Assembly: GCA_041397365.1 (NCBI GenBank)
Contig: JAWKWT010000002.1
Coordinates: 1-64,000 of the forward strand
DNA length: 64,000 nucleotides
Source of the DNA: P52-10 sp041397365
GTDB taxonomy: Bacteria > Pseudomonadota > Alphaproteobacteria > Rhizobiales > Xanthobacteraceae
Direction: 5' to 3'
The translations under genes and the position numbers were made by a program. The notes beneath the pieces are model-generated. The model worked only from the letters and a program-made list of their open reading frames with translations. It searched no databases and was not told the origin of the DNA. Positions 25,819 through 34,401 of the stretch are shown here, piece by piece. Every line of letters begins with the position of its first letter. Position 1 is the stretch's first letter.

Positions 25819-25917
25819 GATTTCGCGCCGCGGGAGGGACAAGGAAGGTCGTCTATAACCGTTCCAGACTGGTGACGCCAGAGCGTCATCGGGGCGAAAA
25901 GCGCGCTGGGCACATCC

Positions 25918-26298
25918 TCATTCCCCGCTGGAGCCGCCCAGCCTTTCATTGATCGCGATCAGCGCGCCATCCACAGCCAGACGCAGCGCCACCATCGCAT
26001 CCGGCGCGGGCACTCCGTTCCGCAGACTTCGCTCGACCTCGCCCGCCGCCTCCGCAACTGCGAACGCGCCAATGCCTCTGGCGGAACCCTTCAGCGTATG
26101 CGCCAGCGACCAGCCCTCGCGCGGCAGCTTTTCCAGCCGCCTCAGCAGATCCCTGGCCTGCTGCGCGAACAAAAGGAGCACTTCGCGCTCCAGTTCCGGC
26201 TCGCTGAACGTCATCCGCTCCAGATGGGGGATATCCAGCGCCGGCCCTTCCGGCGCGAGCGGCGGGGAGGTCGTCCATCTGACCGTTTGGGTCGCCAT
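25918..26298 (-). CDS. Hpt-domain phosphotransfer protein
   Basis: A 126-residue helical protein starting at ATG 26298. The phosphorylatable His is H67 in A-H-T-L-K-G-S-A-R-G-I-G, the Hpt signature. Nothing else is in the protein, so it is a stand-alone phosphorelay module shuttling phosphate between response regulators or a hybrid kinase. It is not ChpT-like (no kinase-fold half). It is divergent from the giant polar protein; the shared upstream region has CtrA-like boxes. A SixA-like phosphohistidine phosphatase is also in the window. Confidence 0.85.
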   Translation of the reverse strand: MATQTVRWTTSPPLAPEGPALDIPHLERMTFSEPELEREVLLLFAQQARDLLRRLEKLPREGWSLAHTLKGSARGIGAFAVAEAAGEVERSLRNGVPAPDAMVALRLAVDGALIAINERLGGSSGE

Positions 26299-26710
26299 GC
26301 GGAAGGTCCAAAAGAAAGGAAGATCAGACACCAACTGACCCGTTCCGCACAGAAACAATCATGGTCGTGGTTAACGGATCGTTTCGGAAGCGAACACCGT
26401 GCCGCAAATCGACCGCAATTCGGCCATGACGCCGCCCTGTCTCTTAAGCGGAAAAGGCGTCCGAGAGCTGGTTCCGCTGCAAAGACAGTGGATGGAGGCG
26501 CTAAAGTTAACGATGATTAAAATGTTCTTAACGCGGACAGTTTCATTCGCGGCTCCAAGCCAATAGGATGTTTGGAGAATACGGGGACAAGTCTCTTGCC
26601 GGGGGGAGCGCCGGAGGGAACTTGCCATCGGGGCAAAGCGACCTGCGTGACATGCCGCAATTGCGGCGTCGCATCTGCCTTCCCCACAGTCAACGAGGGC
26701 GTGAGTCGAG
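26299..26710. other. divergent control region, Hpt gene / giant repeat protein
   Basis: 412 bases without a gene. It contains clustered TTAA motifs at 26507-26531 (CtrA-like) and one more at 26373-26376. The leader of the downstream gene has GC-rich stretches (CTTGCCGGGGGGAGCG). No convincing -35/-10 or sigma-54 site was seen. Confidence 0.6.
26507..26531. promoter_or_regulatory. triple TTAA array including a perfect CtrA box
   Basis: TTAA at 26507-26510, 26517-26520 and 26528-26531. The last two are separated by exactly seven bases (AATGTTC), giving the CtrA consensus TTAA-N7-TTAA; the first two by six. The array lies 180 bases upstream of the giant polar-type protein and 209 bases upstream of the divergent Hpt gene. 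CtrA binding is inferred from the motif. Confidence 0.65.
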
Positions 26711-29700
26711 ATGGCCAACAATCCGAAGAAGGTGAAGGACCCCACCGAGGTCGCACTGTCCGCCATTCAGGAAGCGCTGAACATCGCCGATGCGCCGACG
26801 GCCAATCTCGAGCCGGAGCGCAAGCCCTACTCCCGCAGCGAGACGCCGGCTTCGGACGAGCGTGCGGCGCCTTCCTTCGATCTCGGCGACCCGTCCGACG
26901 AGCATTCCGAAATGTCGGCGGCCGCGCGCAGAGCGGCCAATGACGATCGCGAGACCATCGGCAACCTGCTGCACGCGATCCAGAAGAGCCGGCCGGGCCG
27001 CAACGCCTATACGGTGGCGTCCGTCGTTTCGGTTCTGTGGATTCTCGGCGTCGGCGGAATGATGTTCGCCTTCATGCCGTCGCTGAAGACCTTGATCGGT
27101 CAGGGCGGCGGCGGCGTGTTGGCGCTTGCCGGGTTGGCGGCGCTGTTGTTCGCGCCGATCCTTCTGTTCTATTTCCTCGCCAGCCTCGCTTGGCGTGGCC
27201 ACGAGCTGCGCATGATCGCGCAATCGATGGCACAGATCGCGATCCGCTTCTCCGAGCCGGAAGGCTCGGCGCGCGAGTCGATGGTCACGGTCGGCCAGGC
27301 CATCCGCCGCGAGGTCGCGGCGATGGGCGACGGTGTGGAGCGCGCGATCGCACGCGCGAGCGAACTCGAATCGCTGGTCTCGAACGAGGTCGCGGCGCTT
27401 GAGCGCGCCTATAGCGACAACGAAGTCCGCATCCGGGCGCTGTTGCAGGACATCGCGCACCAGCGCGACAATCTCGTCGGCCAGGCCGAACAGGTCCGCA
27501 GCGCCATTTCCGGCGTGCAGATCGATCTGCGTCAGGACGTGGCCGTCATCAGCGATGCGATCGCCTCGCGCATCGACGAAGTGGCCCAGACCATCACCTC
27601 CGGTCTTCAGGAGCGCGGCGAGCACATCACGCGCGCGCTCAGCAATGCCGGCGACAGCATGATCCTCACCCTCGGCGAGCGTGGCGGCGACCTGCTCGAC
27701 CGCCTTGAAGAAGCCAGCAACGAAACCACCCGTGCGGTGATGGAGGCGACCGAACGGCTGACCGCCAGCCTGAACTTCAAGACCGGCCATGTGCATGACG
27801 ACTTCGTCGAGCTGAGCGACCGCATCCATGACATGATGGACGAGCGGCTGGAGCGCATCACGGTCGAATTCCAGAAGAAATCGGACGGCATCGTCGACGG
27901 CATCGTGCTGCGCACCGAGCAGGTGCATGACGCGCTGAAGACCACCGGCGAGTCGCTGGTGCTCGAACTCGACCTTCGCGCCAAGGACATCGCCGACCGC
28001 ATCGAGGACGCGGGCAACCGGCTTGCGGAAAATGTGCTGACCAGCGGCGACAAAGCCAGCGAAGCGCTCGACGTGACGATGAACGCGCTGGTGGCGCGCG
28101 TCGTCAGCGAGAGCGAGGCGACACAGGAGACGCTCGCCAGCAAGATCAGCGCCTTCGACGACCTGATGCAGATCCACGGCGGCGAGCTTGCGGAGAAATT
28201 CGCCCGCGACAGCGGCACGCTCGGCGCGCTCATCACCCGTCACATCGCCGAATTCGACCGCACCGTGAAAACCTTCGGCGGCGAGATCGTCGATCGACTC
28301 GGCCAGCGCACGCAGGACATCTCCGACAGCCTGCGCAACTATGTCGACACGTTCGATACGCGCGTGTCCGGCAACACCGCCGAGCTCAACGAAACCGTCA
28401 CCCGACACCTGACGCAGTTCAAGACCGATTTCGAAAACCAGGTATCGACGCTCAATTCGTCGCTCGACGAGAAGGCGCGCGCCTTCGCCGACACGGCCTC
28501 CACCGCCACCCGCACGATCGAGGGCACGCTGAGCGAGCGCGTGCAGTCGTTCACGACGACAGCCGACGAAGTGAGCGCCACGCTCAACAATTCGCTGGGC
28601 GAGAAGATTCAAGCCTTCTCGACCACCGCGTCCGACATCAGCGCCAATCTGGATTCGTCGCTGAACGGAAAGCTCGGCGCCCTGACCGCGACGGCGGCCG
28701 AATTCGGCGGCGCGCTGGAGAACCAGCTCACGCAGTTCAGGACCGACATCACCTCCCGCACGAACATGCTGGAAGCCGCGCTCGAAACCAGGATCCGCAC
28801 GCTGGATTCGCATGTCGAGCAGCATATCGGCACGTTCCAGAACAATTTCGATGCGCGCGCGCAGGCGCTGAACGACAACCTCGAAACACGCCTTGCCGGC
28901 TTCACCTCGACGCTGACGCAAGGCAGCGCCGAGGCGATCGCCACGCTCGACACCCGCATCGCCGGCGTCAGCGAGACCATCGACAGCCGCATCGCCCGCA
29001 TGACCGAGGCGATCGACGGCCGTGGCAACTTCCTGGCCGAGACCGTCACCGCCCGCTTCATGAATCTGCATGACAGCATCGAAACCCGCGCGGGCGCGGT
29101 CGCCAAGGACATCGAAACCCGCGTCGGCCAGTTCGAGGAACTGCTCGGCACTCGCGTCGAGATCATGACCAACCGCATCGAGACCAGCGGACGGCATGCG
29201 AGCGACGTTCTGGTGACGCGCGCCGACGAACTGTCGCAGGCGATCAAGGCGCGCACCGAGGACGCCGAGCGCACGCTCACCGCCCTCTCCGCCTCCACCA
29301 GCGAAACGATCCAGACCGGCGCGCGCACCGCGCAGCAGTCGCTTGCCTCCGCCTCGCTCGAAGTCAGCAGCCTGCTGAAGACCACCTCCTCGGATATCGA
29401 GCATTCGCTGACGTCACTGGCCGCGACCGCCAACGAGGCGTTGCTGGCGAACGCCCGCGAGATGCAGACCTCGCTCGTCGGCGTCACCGGCGACGTCACA
29501 CAGAGCATCCGCTCGACTTCCGGCGAGGTCGAACGCGCGCTGGTCACGCTTGCCGCCAGCACGGCGGAAACGCTCCAGACGAATGTGCGCGACGCGCAGA
29601 CCTCGCTGATGTCGGTTGCCGACAATGTCGTCACGCAGCTCAAGACCACAACCAGCGAGGCCGAGCGCACGCTCGACACGCTGACGATGAGCACGACGGA

Positions 29701-32233
29701 ATCGATCCGCAACACGGCGCGCGAAACGCAGACCTCGATCGCCACCACGTCGGACAACGTCACCGCGCAGCTCAAATCGGCCTCGTACGACATCCAGCAC
29801 GCGATCTCGAGCATCGCCACGACGACGGTGGATTCGCTGAAGACAGGCACCAATGAGGCACAGTCGACGCTATTCCGGACGTCGGAAGACGTGGTCGGCC
29901 AGTTGAAGTCGGCGACCGCCGAAGCCGAACGTGCGATCGCGACGGTGGCGGTGACGGCCTCCGATTCGATCCGCGCCAGCGCGACGGACACAAGGATGGC
30001 GTTCATGTCGTCGGCCGACACGATGGCCGTGCAGGTCAAAGCCGCGACCGGCGACATCGAGCAGTCGCTGTCGCTGTTGGCGTCGACCGCGAGCGAACAG
30101 ATTCGCAGCAGCGTCACCGACGCCAGCAACACGCTGCTGGCCAACGCCACGTCGGCGAGCAACCAGTTGAAGTCGATCGTCTCCGACATCGAAGGCTCGT
30201 TCAGCACCGTCGCCACCACCACGGTGGACGCGCTCCAGAACGGCCTCCATTCGTCGCGCGACGCGCTGCTGTCGACCTCCAGCGAAGTGGTGGCGCAGAT
30301 CAGGAGCGTGACGGCGGACGCGGAGCGAAGCGTCTCGGCCTCGGCCAACACGCTCGGCCTCACCCTGTCCGGCAAGGCCGAGGAGATCGTCAGCGCGGTG
30401 AGGGGCCAGACCGAGCAGCTCTCCGGCCTGATCGACGACAAGCGCGGCGCGCTGGTCGAGGCGATCAGCAGCAAGAGCAACCAGCTCGTCACCGATATCG
30501 GCCGCACCACCGACGACGCACTCAAGGCGATCGAAGGCAAGGGCTTCATCTTCACGCAGTCGATGACCAACAACAGCGCCGACATCGCCCGCATGATCAA
30601 CACAGCGAGCGAGGTCGCCACCGGCGCGGTCAACAAGTCTCTGAAGGATATCGAGCTCACGACCCGCAACGCGATCGACCAGTCGCGCCAGGTCTCCACC
30701 GCCGCTGTGACCGAGATGCAGGAAACCAGCAAGATGCTGCGGACCGACACGGTCGCACTCTTCGAGCGGCTGCGTGAGGGCAACATCCTGTTGCAGGAAG
30801 TGCTGACGGGCGCGCATGCGAATCTGAACTCGCTGGAGCAGGCGCTGGTGTCGCGCGTCGCCGAATTCGTCTCGACCATGACGGATGTGACGATGCGCAC
30901 CGGCTCCGCCACCAAGGCGGTGGACGAGCAGATCCGCCAGTTCAACACCAAGACGGTGAGCGCGCTTGAGGGCCTGCAAGGTTTGTCGGGCCAGTTCGAG
31001 GCGCACGGCAAGGCTCTGATGGACGCGGCCAGGCTGCTCGAACAGAGCAACAACCGCGCCGGCGAAGGCGTCGAATCCCGCAAGGCGATGCTGGAGCAGC
31101 TCGCCCAGACGCTGGAGCAGCGCACCGGCGATCTCGATCAGCGGCTGACCAAGTTCAACGCGCTGCTCGAAGAGTCGATGCAGGCCGCGGAGACGCGGGC
31201 GCGCGAGATCGCGCGCGTGGTCGCCGAGACCGCTAGCACCGGCTCGACCGCGATCACCCAGCAATTCGAAACCGTGCGCCAGGTCGCGGAGGAAGAACGC
31301 CGCGTCACCTCCGAGGCCATGCAGCAGATCTACCAGCAGGGCATGCAGGAGGCGGATTCGATGTTCGGCCAGGCGGCGGACCGCTTCGCATCGATCGTCC
31401 AGAACATGCGCGAAATGGCGTCGGAGATGCAGGGCGAGCTTGGGGCGGCGCGTCAGCAGATGCAGCTTGAGCTGGAGGCCACCCGTGTCGAGCTGCGCCG
31501 CGGCGTGTTCGAGATGCCGCAGGAGGCAGCCGAAAGCACCGCGCAGATGCGCAAGGTGATCGTCGATCAGATCGAGGCGCTGGCCGAACTCAACCGCATC
31601 GTCGCCAAGCACGGCCGCGGCCTCGATGTCTCCGCCCCGCGCGCCGCCAATCCGCGCGAGGAAGAAGTGGCCATGGCCGCCGTCGCCACCGCCGGTCGCG
31701 GACGCGACAGCACCAGCGCGGCGACGCTGCCGCCGCCGGACCTCGGCAATCCGCCGCCGCGACGGACCGAGGCCCCGCCGGTCTCCCCCGCCGCGAGCGA
31801 CAATGGCCGCGACAGCTGGCTGACGGACTTGCTCAGCCGCGCTGATGACGACCCGGCCGCCCCGCGCGGCGCAGCCGCCGCGCGTCCGGCCTCGGGCAGC
31901 CCGCTCGACTCGCTGACGCTCGACATCACGCGGCTTCTCGACCGCAACATCGCGGCCGACATGTGGGCGCGCTATCAGCGGGGCGACCGCAAGGCGTTCA
32001 GCAAGCGCCTGTACACGCCCGCCGGCCAGAAGACGTTCGACGACATCAGCCGGAAGTATCGCAGCGACCGCGCCTTCAAGCAGACCGTCGACCGTTACAT
32101 CAACGAGTTCGAGCGGCTGCTGGATGAGGTCGCGCGCGACGCCAATGGCGCAACCGCGCTCGCGGGCTACCTCGGCTCCGAGACCGGCCTCGTCTACACG
32201 CTGCTCGCGCATGCGTCGGGCCGGCTGGGATAA
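26711..32233 (+). CDS. giant membrane-anchored repeat protein, growth pole ring (GPR/RgsE/TipN-like)
   Basis: An 1840-residue protein. Residues 1-100 are polar and acidic. Two membrane helices (about 101-121 and 135-160) anchor it. A helical body of about 1500 residues follows. In it, residues 579-666 are four tandem 22-residue units (x-x-L-x-x-S-L-x-E-K...A-F...T-A) and residues 864-1215 are eight tandem 44-residue units. After a Pro-rich linker (about 1635-1730) comes a conserved 105-residue C-terminal domain (core motifs RGDRKAFSKRLY, DRYINEFERLL). This architecture matches the Hyphomicrobiales growth-pole ring proteins (Agrobacterium GPR, Sinorhizobium RgsE) and more loosely TipN, which organise polar growth. 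That assignment rests on architecture and size. Long antisense ORFs here are repeat shadows. Confidence 0.75.
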   Translation: MANNPKKVKDPTEVALSAIQEALNIADAPTANLEPERKPYSRSETPASDERAAPSFDLGDPSDEHSEMSAAARRAANDDRETIGNLLHAIQKSRPGRNAYTVASVVSVLWILGVGGMMFAFMPSLKTLIGQGGGGVLALAGLAALLFAPILLFYFLASLAWRGHELRMIAQSMAQIAIRFSEPEGSARESMVTVGQAIRREVAAMGDGVERAIARASELESLVSNEVAALERAYSDNEVRIRALLQDIAHQRDNLVGQAEQVRSAISGVQIDLRQDVAVISDAIASRIDEVAQTITSGLQERGEHITRALSNAGDSMILTLGERGGDLLDRLEEASNETTRAVMEATERLTASLNFKTGHVHDDFVELSDRIHDMMDERLERITVEFQKKSDGIVDGIVLRTEQVHDALKTTGESLVLELDLRAKDIADRIEDAGNRLAENVLTSGDKASEALDVTMNALVARVVSESEATQETLASKISAFDDLMQIHGGELAEKFARDSGTLGALITRHIAEFDRTVKTFGGEIVDRLGQRTQDISDSLRNYVDTFDTRVSGNTAELNETVTRHLTQFKTDFENQVSTLNSSLDEKARAFADTASTATRTIEGTLSERVQSFTTTADEVSATLNNSLGEKIQAFSTTASDISANLDSSLNGKLGALTATAAEFGGALENQLTQFRTDITSRTNMLEAALETRIRTLDSHVEQHIGTFQNNFDARAQALNDNLETRLAGFTSTLTQGSAEAIATLDTRIAGVSETIDSRIARMTEAIDGRGNFLAETVTARFMNLHDSIETRAGAVAKDIETRVGQFEELLGTRVEIMTNRIETSGRHASDVLVTRADELSQAIKARTEDAERTLTALSASTSETIQTGARTAQQSLASASLEVSSLLKTTSSDIEHSLTSLAATANEALLANAREMQTSLVGVTGDVTQSIRSTSGEVERALVTLAASTAETLQTNVRDAQTSLMSVADNVVTQLKTTTSEAERTLDTLTMSTTESIRNTARETQTSIATTSDNVTAQLKSASYDIQHAISSIATTTVDSLKTGTNEAQSTLFRTSEDVVGQLKSATAEAERAIATVAVTASDSIRASATDTRMAFMSSADTMAVQVKAATGDIEQSLSLLASTASEQIRSSVTDASNTLLANATSASNQLKSIVSDIEGSFSTVATTTVDALQNGLHSSRDALLSTSSEVVAQIRSVTADAERSVSASANTLGLTLSGKAEEIVSAVRGQTEQLSGLIDDKRGALVEAISSKSNQLVTDIGRTTDDALKAIEGKGFIFTQSMTNNSADIARMINTASEVATGAVNKSLKDIELTTRNAIDQSRQVSTAAVTEMQETSKMLRTDTVALFERLREGNILLQEVLTGAHANLNSLEQALVSRVAEFVSTMTDVTMRTGSATKAVDEQIRQFNTKTVSALEGLQGLSGQFEAHGKALMDAARLLEQSNNRAGEGVESRKAMLEQLAQTLEQRTGDLDQRLTKFNALLEESMQAAETRAREIARVVAETASTGSTAITQQFETVRQVAEEERRVTSEAMQQIYQQGMQEADSMFGQAADRFASIVQNMREMASEMQGELGAARQQMQLELEATRVELRRGVFEMPQEAAESTAQMRKVIVDQIEALAELNRIVAKHGRGLDVSAPRAANPREEEVAMAAVATAGRGRDSTSAATLPPPDLGNPPPRRTEAPPVSPAASDNGRDSWLTDLLSRADDDPAAPRGAAAARPASGSPLDSLTLDITRLLDRNIAADMWARYQRGDRKAFSKRLYTPAGQKTFDDISRKYRSDRAFKQTVDRYINEFERLLDEVARDANGATALAGYLGSETGLVYTLLAHASGRLG
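28445..28708 (+). repeat. four tandem 66-bp units (22-residue protein repeats)
   Basis: Within the giant protein, residues 579-666 divide exactly into four 22-residue units aligned on L-x-x-S-L-x-E-K-x-x-A-F-x-x-T-A. The 22-residue period is that of apolipoprotein-type amphipathic helices. DNA identity between units is only moderate, so the repeat is old and kept at protein level. Confidence 0.8.
29300..30355 (+). repeat. eight tandem 132-bp units (44-residue protein repeats)
   Basis: Residues 864-1215 of the giant protein fall into eight units of exactly 44 residues without gaps. Each begins with S/A/T/V-[ED]-x-[ILA] and ends in L-x-x-[SA]-T-x. A degenerate ninth unit precedes them (residues 820-863, ending EDAERTLTALSAST). 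44 is twice the 22-residue period found earlier in the protein. Confidence 0.88.
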
Positions 32234-32260
32234 CCGCACGCTCCATTTACAAGCACAAAA

Positions 32261-32290
32261 GCCGGATGCATCGCGCATCCGGCTTTTTTT
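32261..32290 (+). terminator. rho-independent terminator of the giant gene
   Basis: GCCGGATGC (32261-32269) pairs perfectly with GCATCCGGC (32275-32283) around a 5-base loop, followed by TTTTTTT (32284-32290). It lies 28 bases after the stop codon. Textbook intrinsic terminator on the plus strand. Confidence 0.92.
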
Positions 32291-32401
32291 CTTTTGGGGC
32301 GGATGGGAGAGTTTACGACAGCTCACGCCGCAAGAAGCCTTCTGCAAAGTAAGGGCCTGGGGCGGGATGCATCGAAGGGTTCACCCGATAGCGCACATCC
32401 C

Positions 32402-32434
32402 AAGTGTCAGGCCGGAATAAGTGTCAGGCCGGAA
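32402..32434. repeat. 16-bp direct repeat with 1-bp spacer
   Basis: AAGTGTCAGGCCGGAA occurs at 32402-32417 and again at 32419-32434, a perfect tandem copy with a 17-base period. It sits between the terminator and the inverted element. Probably replication slippage; no function evident. Confidence 0.7.
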
Positions 32435-32467
32435 ATCGCCTTCAGGTGAACGCGTCCAACAACAACC

Positions 32468-32570
32468 GTCATGCCCGCAAACGCGGGCATCCAGTACGCC
32501 TGGCAGGCGCGAGGGAAACTTCACTGCTGTTACGGATGACTGGATACTGCGCTTTCGCGGAGGTTGACGG
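32468..32570. repeat. dispersed inverted element (CGTCATGCCCGC type)
   Basis: Left arm CGTCATGCCCGCAAACGCGG plus CATCCAGTA; right arm is the imperfect reverse complement (TGGATACTGCGCTTTCGCGG then AGGTTGACGG). The left arm contains its own small hairpin (TGCCCGC/GCGGGCA). The element resembles the CGTCATGCCCGCGAAAGCGGGCATCCA repeats widespread in Bradyrhizobiaceae; the right half is degraded. Confidence 0.65.
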
Positions 32571-32754
32571 GTTTCGCGTGGGAGGGCCGCCTCGAATTCA
32601 AGTTTTCAGTCGAGCCCTGAGACGCAAGCGCAACGCGCATCGCTCCTCACCCGGATTTCACCTCGCGCAATCCGACCTTTCCCTCCTTTCGGGGAGAGGT
32701 AAAGGAGCTAGCCATGCGGGGTGAAGAGCGGCTGCGTTCCGCGGCGCAAACAAC

Positions 32755-33612
32755 CTATCGCCGCTGCTGCGCGCGGGCGTCGGTGCTCGCGGGCGGCGCG
32801 CCGCCGAACAACAGCCGCGACGGGTTGCGGTCGAGATTGCGGAAGGCGACGCTGATATCGCCGAGCGTCTTGCGGGCGTCGGAGATCAGAACCGTAATCT
32901 GCTGGGTGCCGGTCGTGGTGAATTTGTTGACGCCGGCGGAGATGTCCGCGGTCCGCTTGTCGAGATTGTCGCTGAGCTCCTTGAACGAGGTGACGGCGGC
33001 CTGCAATTCGCCCTTGCCGTCCTTGTTCACCATCGTCTCCAGCCCGCTCATGATGCTGTCGATGCGCTTGCCGTTCTCCGCCAGGGTTGCGGAAAACGCC
33101 TCGATATTCTTCACCGCGTTGCGCACCGATTCCTGATTCTCGCTCACGACGCGGTTCACATTCTGAAGCACGGCGCGGGCGGCTTCGGTGAAATCCTGCC
33201 CCGACTGGGCGTCCGCTCGCAGCGTCAGGATGCCGTCATCGTCCGGCTGCACCTCCGGCGCATCGACCGCCCCGCCCTTCATGGCGATGGCGGCGATGCC
33301 GGTCAGCCCCTGAAACTCGAGGCCGATGGTCGTGTCCTTGCGGACCGGCGCCTTGCGCTCGACCTTGATCATCGCCACTACGGTGTGCGGATCGTCGATC
33401 TTCACCGAGTCCACCTCGCCGATGCGGATGCCGTTGAAATTGACGTTCGCGCCGGTGCGCAGGCCGCTGACCGCGCCGTCGAATACGATCCGGTAGGCGA
33501 TGCGCGTCTGCGCGGTGCCGGCCTGCTTGAACCACAGCACGAAGCCGAAGGCCGCCGCCAGCACGGCCAGCGTGAACGATCCGATCAGGACGTAATTCGC
33601 CCGCGTTTCCAT
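32755..33612 (-). CDS. mlaD: MlaD-type MCE-domain lipid-binding protein
   Basis: A 285-residue protein from ATG 33612 (METRANYVLIGSF). A single N-terminal membrane helix (about 7-27) anchors it in the inner membrane. The MCE domain (about 38-115) shows V-S-G-L-R-x-G-A-N-V-x-F-N-G-I-R-I-G. A long helical C-terminus follows with repeated Lys/Asp-rich stretches. MlaD forms the periplasmic ring of the Mla phospholipid transporter. It is the last gene of mlaE-mlaF-mlaD, 5 bases after mlaF. No mlaC follows. Confidence 0.9.
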   Translation of the reverse strand: METRANYVLIGSFTLAVLAAAFGFVLWFKQAGTAQTRIAYRIVFDGAVSGLRTGANVNFNGIRIGEVDSVKIDDPHTVVAMIKVERKAPVRKDTTIGLEFQGLTGIAAIAMKGGAVDAPEVQPDDDGILTLRADAQSGQDFTEAARAVLQNVNRVVSENQESVRNAVKNIEAFSATLAENGKRIDSIMSGLETMVNKDGKGELQAAVTSFKELSDNLDKRTADISAGVNKFTTTGTQQITVLISDARKTLGDISVAFRNLDRNPSRLLFGGAPPASTDARAQQRR

Positions 33613-33617
33613 ACGCT

Positions 33618-34400
33618 TCAACTCCGGGACACTGGAACCACGGCGCGTCCCCTCTTGCCGTGGAAATAGGACTTCAGCCAAGGATGCTCGGATGCACGCA
33701 TGTCGTCGATGGTGCCGATCGCGATCACCTTGCCCTCGCCGAGGACAGCGATCCGGTCGCAAGCCGAGTACAGGCTGTCCAGATCATGCGTTACCATGAA
33801 AACCGTAAGCCCCAAAGTGCGTTGCAGAGTTCGGACGAGATCGTCGAACGCCCCGGCCCCGATCGGGTCGAGCCCGGCGGTCGGCTCGTCGAGGAACACG
33901 ATCTCCGGATCCAGCGCCAGCGCGCGCGCAAGGCCGACACGTTTTATCATGCCGCCGGAAAGTTCCGAGGGGAACCGGTCGACGGCCTCCGGCTTCAGTC
34001 CCACCATCGCCAGCTTGGCGAAGGTGATCTCGTCCAGCAGCCGTTGCGAGACGTCGAGATATTCACGAATGGGAAACTGGATGTTCTGCCGCACGGTGAG
34101 CGAGGAAAACAGCGCGCCCTGCTGAAACAGGATACCCCAGCGCCGCTCGACATTGCGGCGGACATCGCCGTCGGCTTCGCCGAGATCGACGCCCATCACC
34201 TCGATGCGTCCGCTCCGTTTCGGCATCAGGCCGATGATCGTCCGCATCAGCACGGATTTTCCCGCGCCGGACGGGCCGACGAAGCCGAGAATCTCGCCCT
34301 TGCGGACGTTGAGATCGAGATCGTTCAGGATCAGCCGCTCGCCGAACCCGACCGTCAGGTTCGACACGCGGATGATGTGATCGGGGGAAGGGTCCGCCAT
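33618..34400 (-). CDS. mlaF: Mla ABC transporter ATPase MlaF
   Basis: A 260-residue ATPase from ATG 34400. Walker A is G-P-S-G-A-G-K-S (about 41-48), the signature L-S-G-G-M is near residue 147, and Walker B F-L-D-E-P-T-A-G-L-D near 170. The LSGGM signature, in place of LSGGQ, is typical of Mla/Ttg2A/Mkl ATPases. It drives phospholipid transport between outer and inner membranes through MlaE. It starts one base after the mlaE stop. Confidence 0.93.
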   Translation of the reverse strand: MADPSPDHIIRVSNLTVGFGERLILNDLDLNVRKGEILGFVGPSGAGKSVLMRTIIGLMPKRSGRIEVMGVDLGEADGDVRRNVERRWGILFQQGALFSSLTVRQNIQFPIREYLDVSQRLLDEITFAKLAMVGLKPEAVDRFPSELSGGMIKRVGLARALALDPEIVFLDEPTAGLDPIGAGAFDDLVRTLQRTLGLTVFMVTHDLDSLYSACDRIAVLGEGKVIAIGTIDDMRASEHPWLKSYFHGKRGRAVVPVSRS

Positions 34401-34401
34401 T

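Larger units (their letters stand above)
32234..32754. other. repeat-rich intergenic region after the giant gene
   Basis: 521 bases without a gene. It contains a strong terminator (32261-32290), a direct repeat (32402-32434), and a diverged inverted element (32468-32570). Its right end (CCTTTCCCTCCTTTCGGGGAGAGGTAAAGG) resembles another common dispersed repeat. The open frames here are short and unconvincing. Confidence 0.6.

Noticed and set aside
29300..30355. Regular repeat spacing read as a CRISPR-like array.
   Set aside because: The repeats are in frame, diverged at DNA level and have no constant direct repeat or unique spacers; they are protein repeats.
26690..32347. Three very long minus-strand open frames (over 800 codons each) under the giant gene.
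   Set aside because: They mirror the repeat-rich coding strand in other phases, start without ribosome sites, and encode Arg/Ala/Asp- or Ser/Val-rich strings. The plus frame is backed by membrane helices, exact repeats and a terminator.
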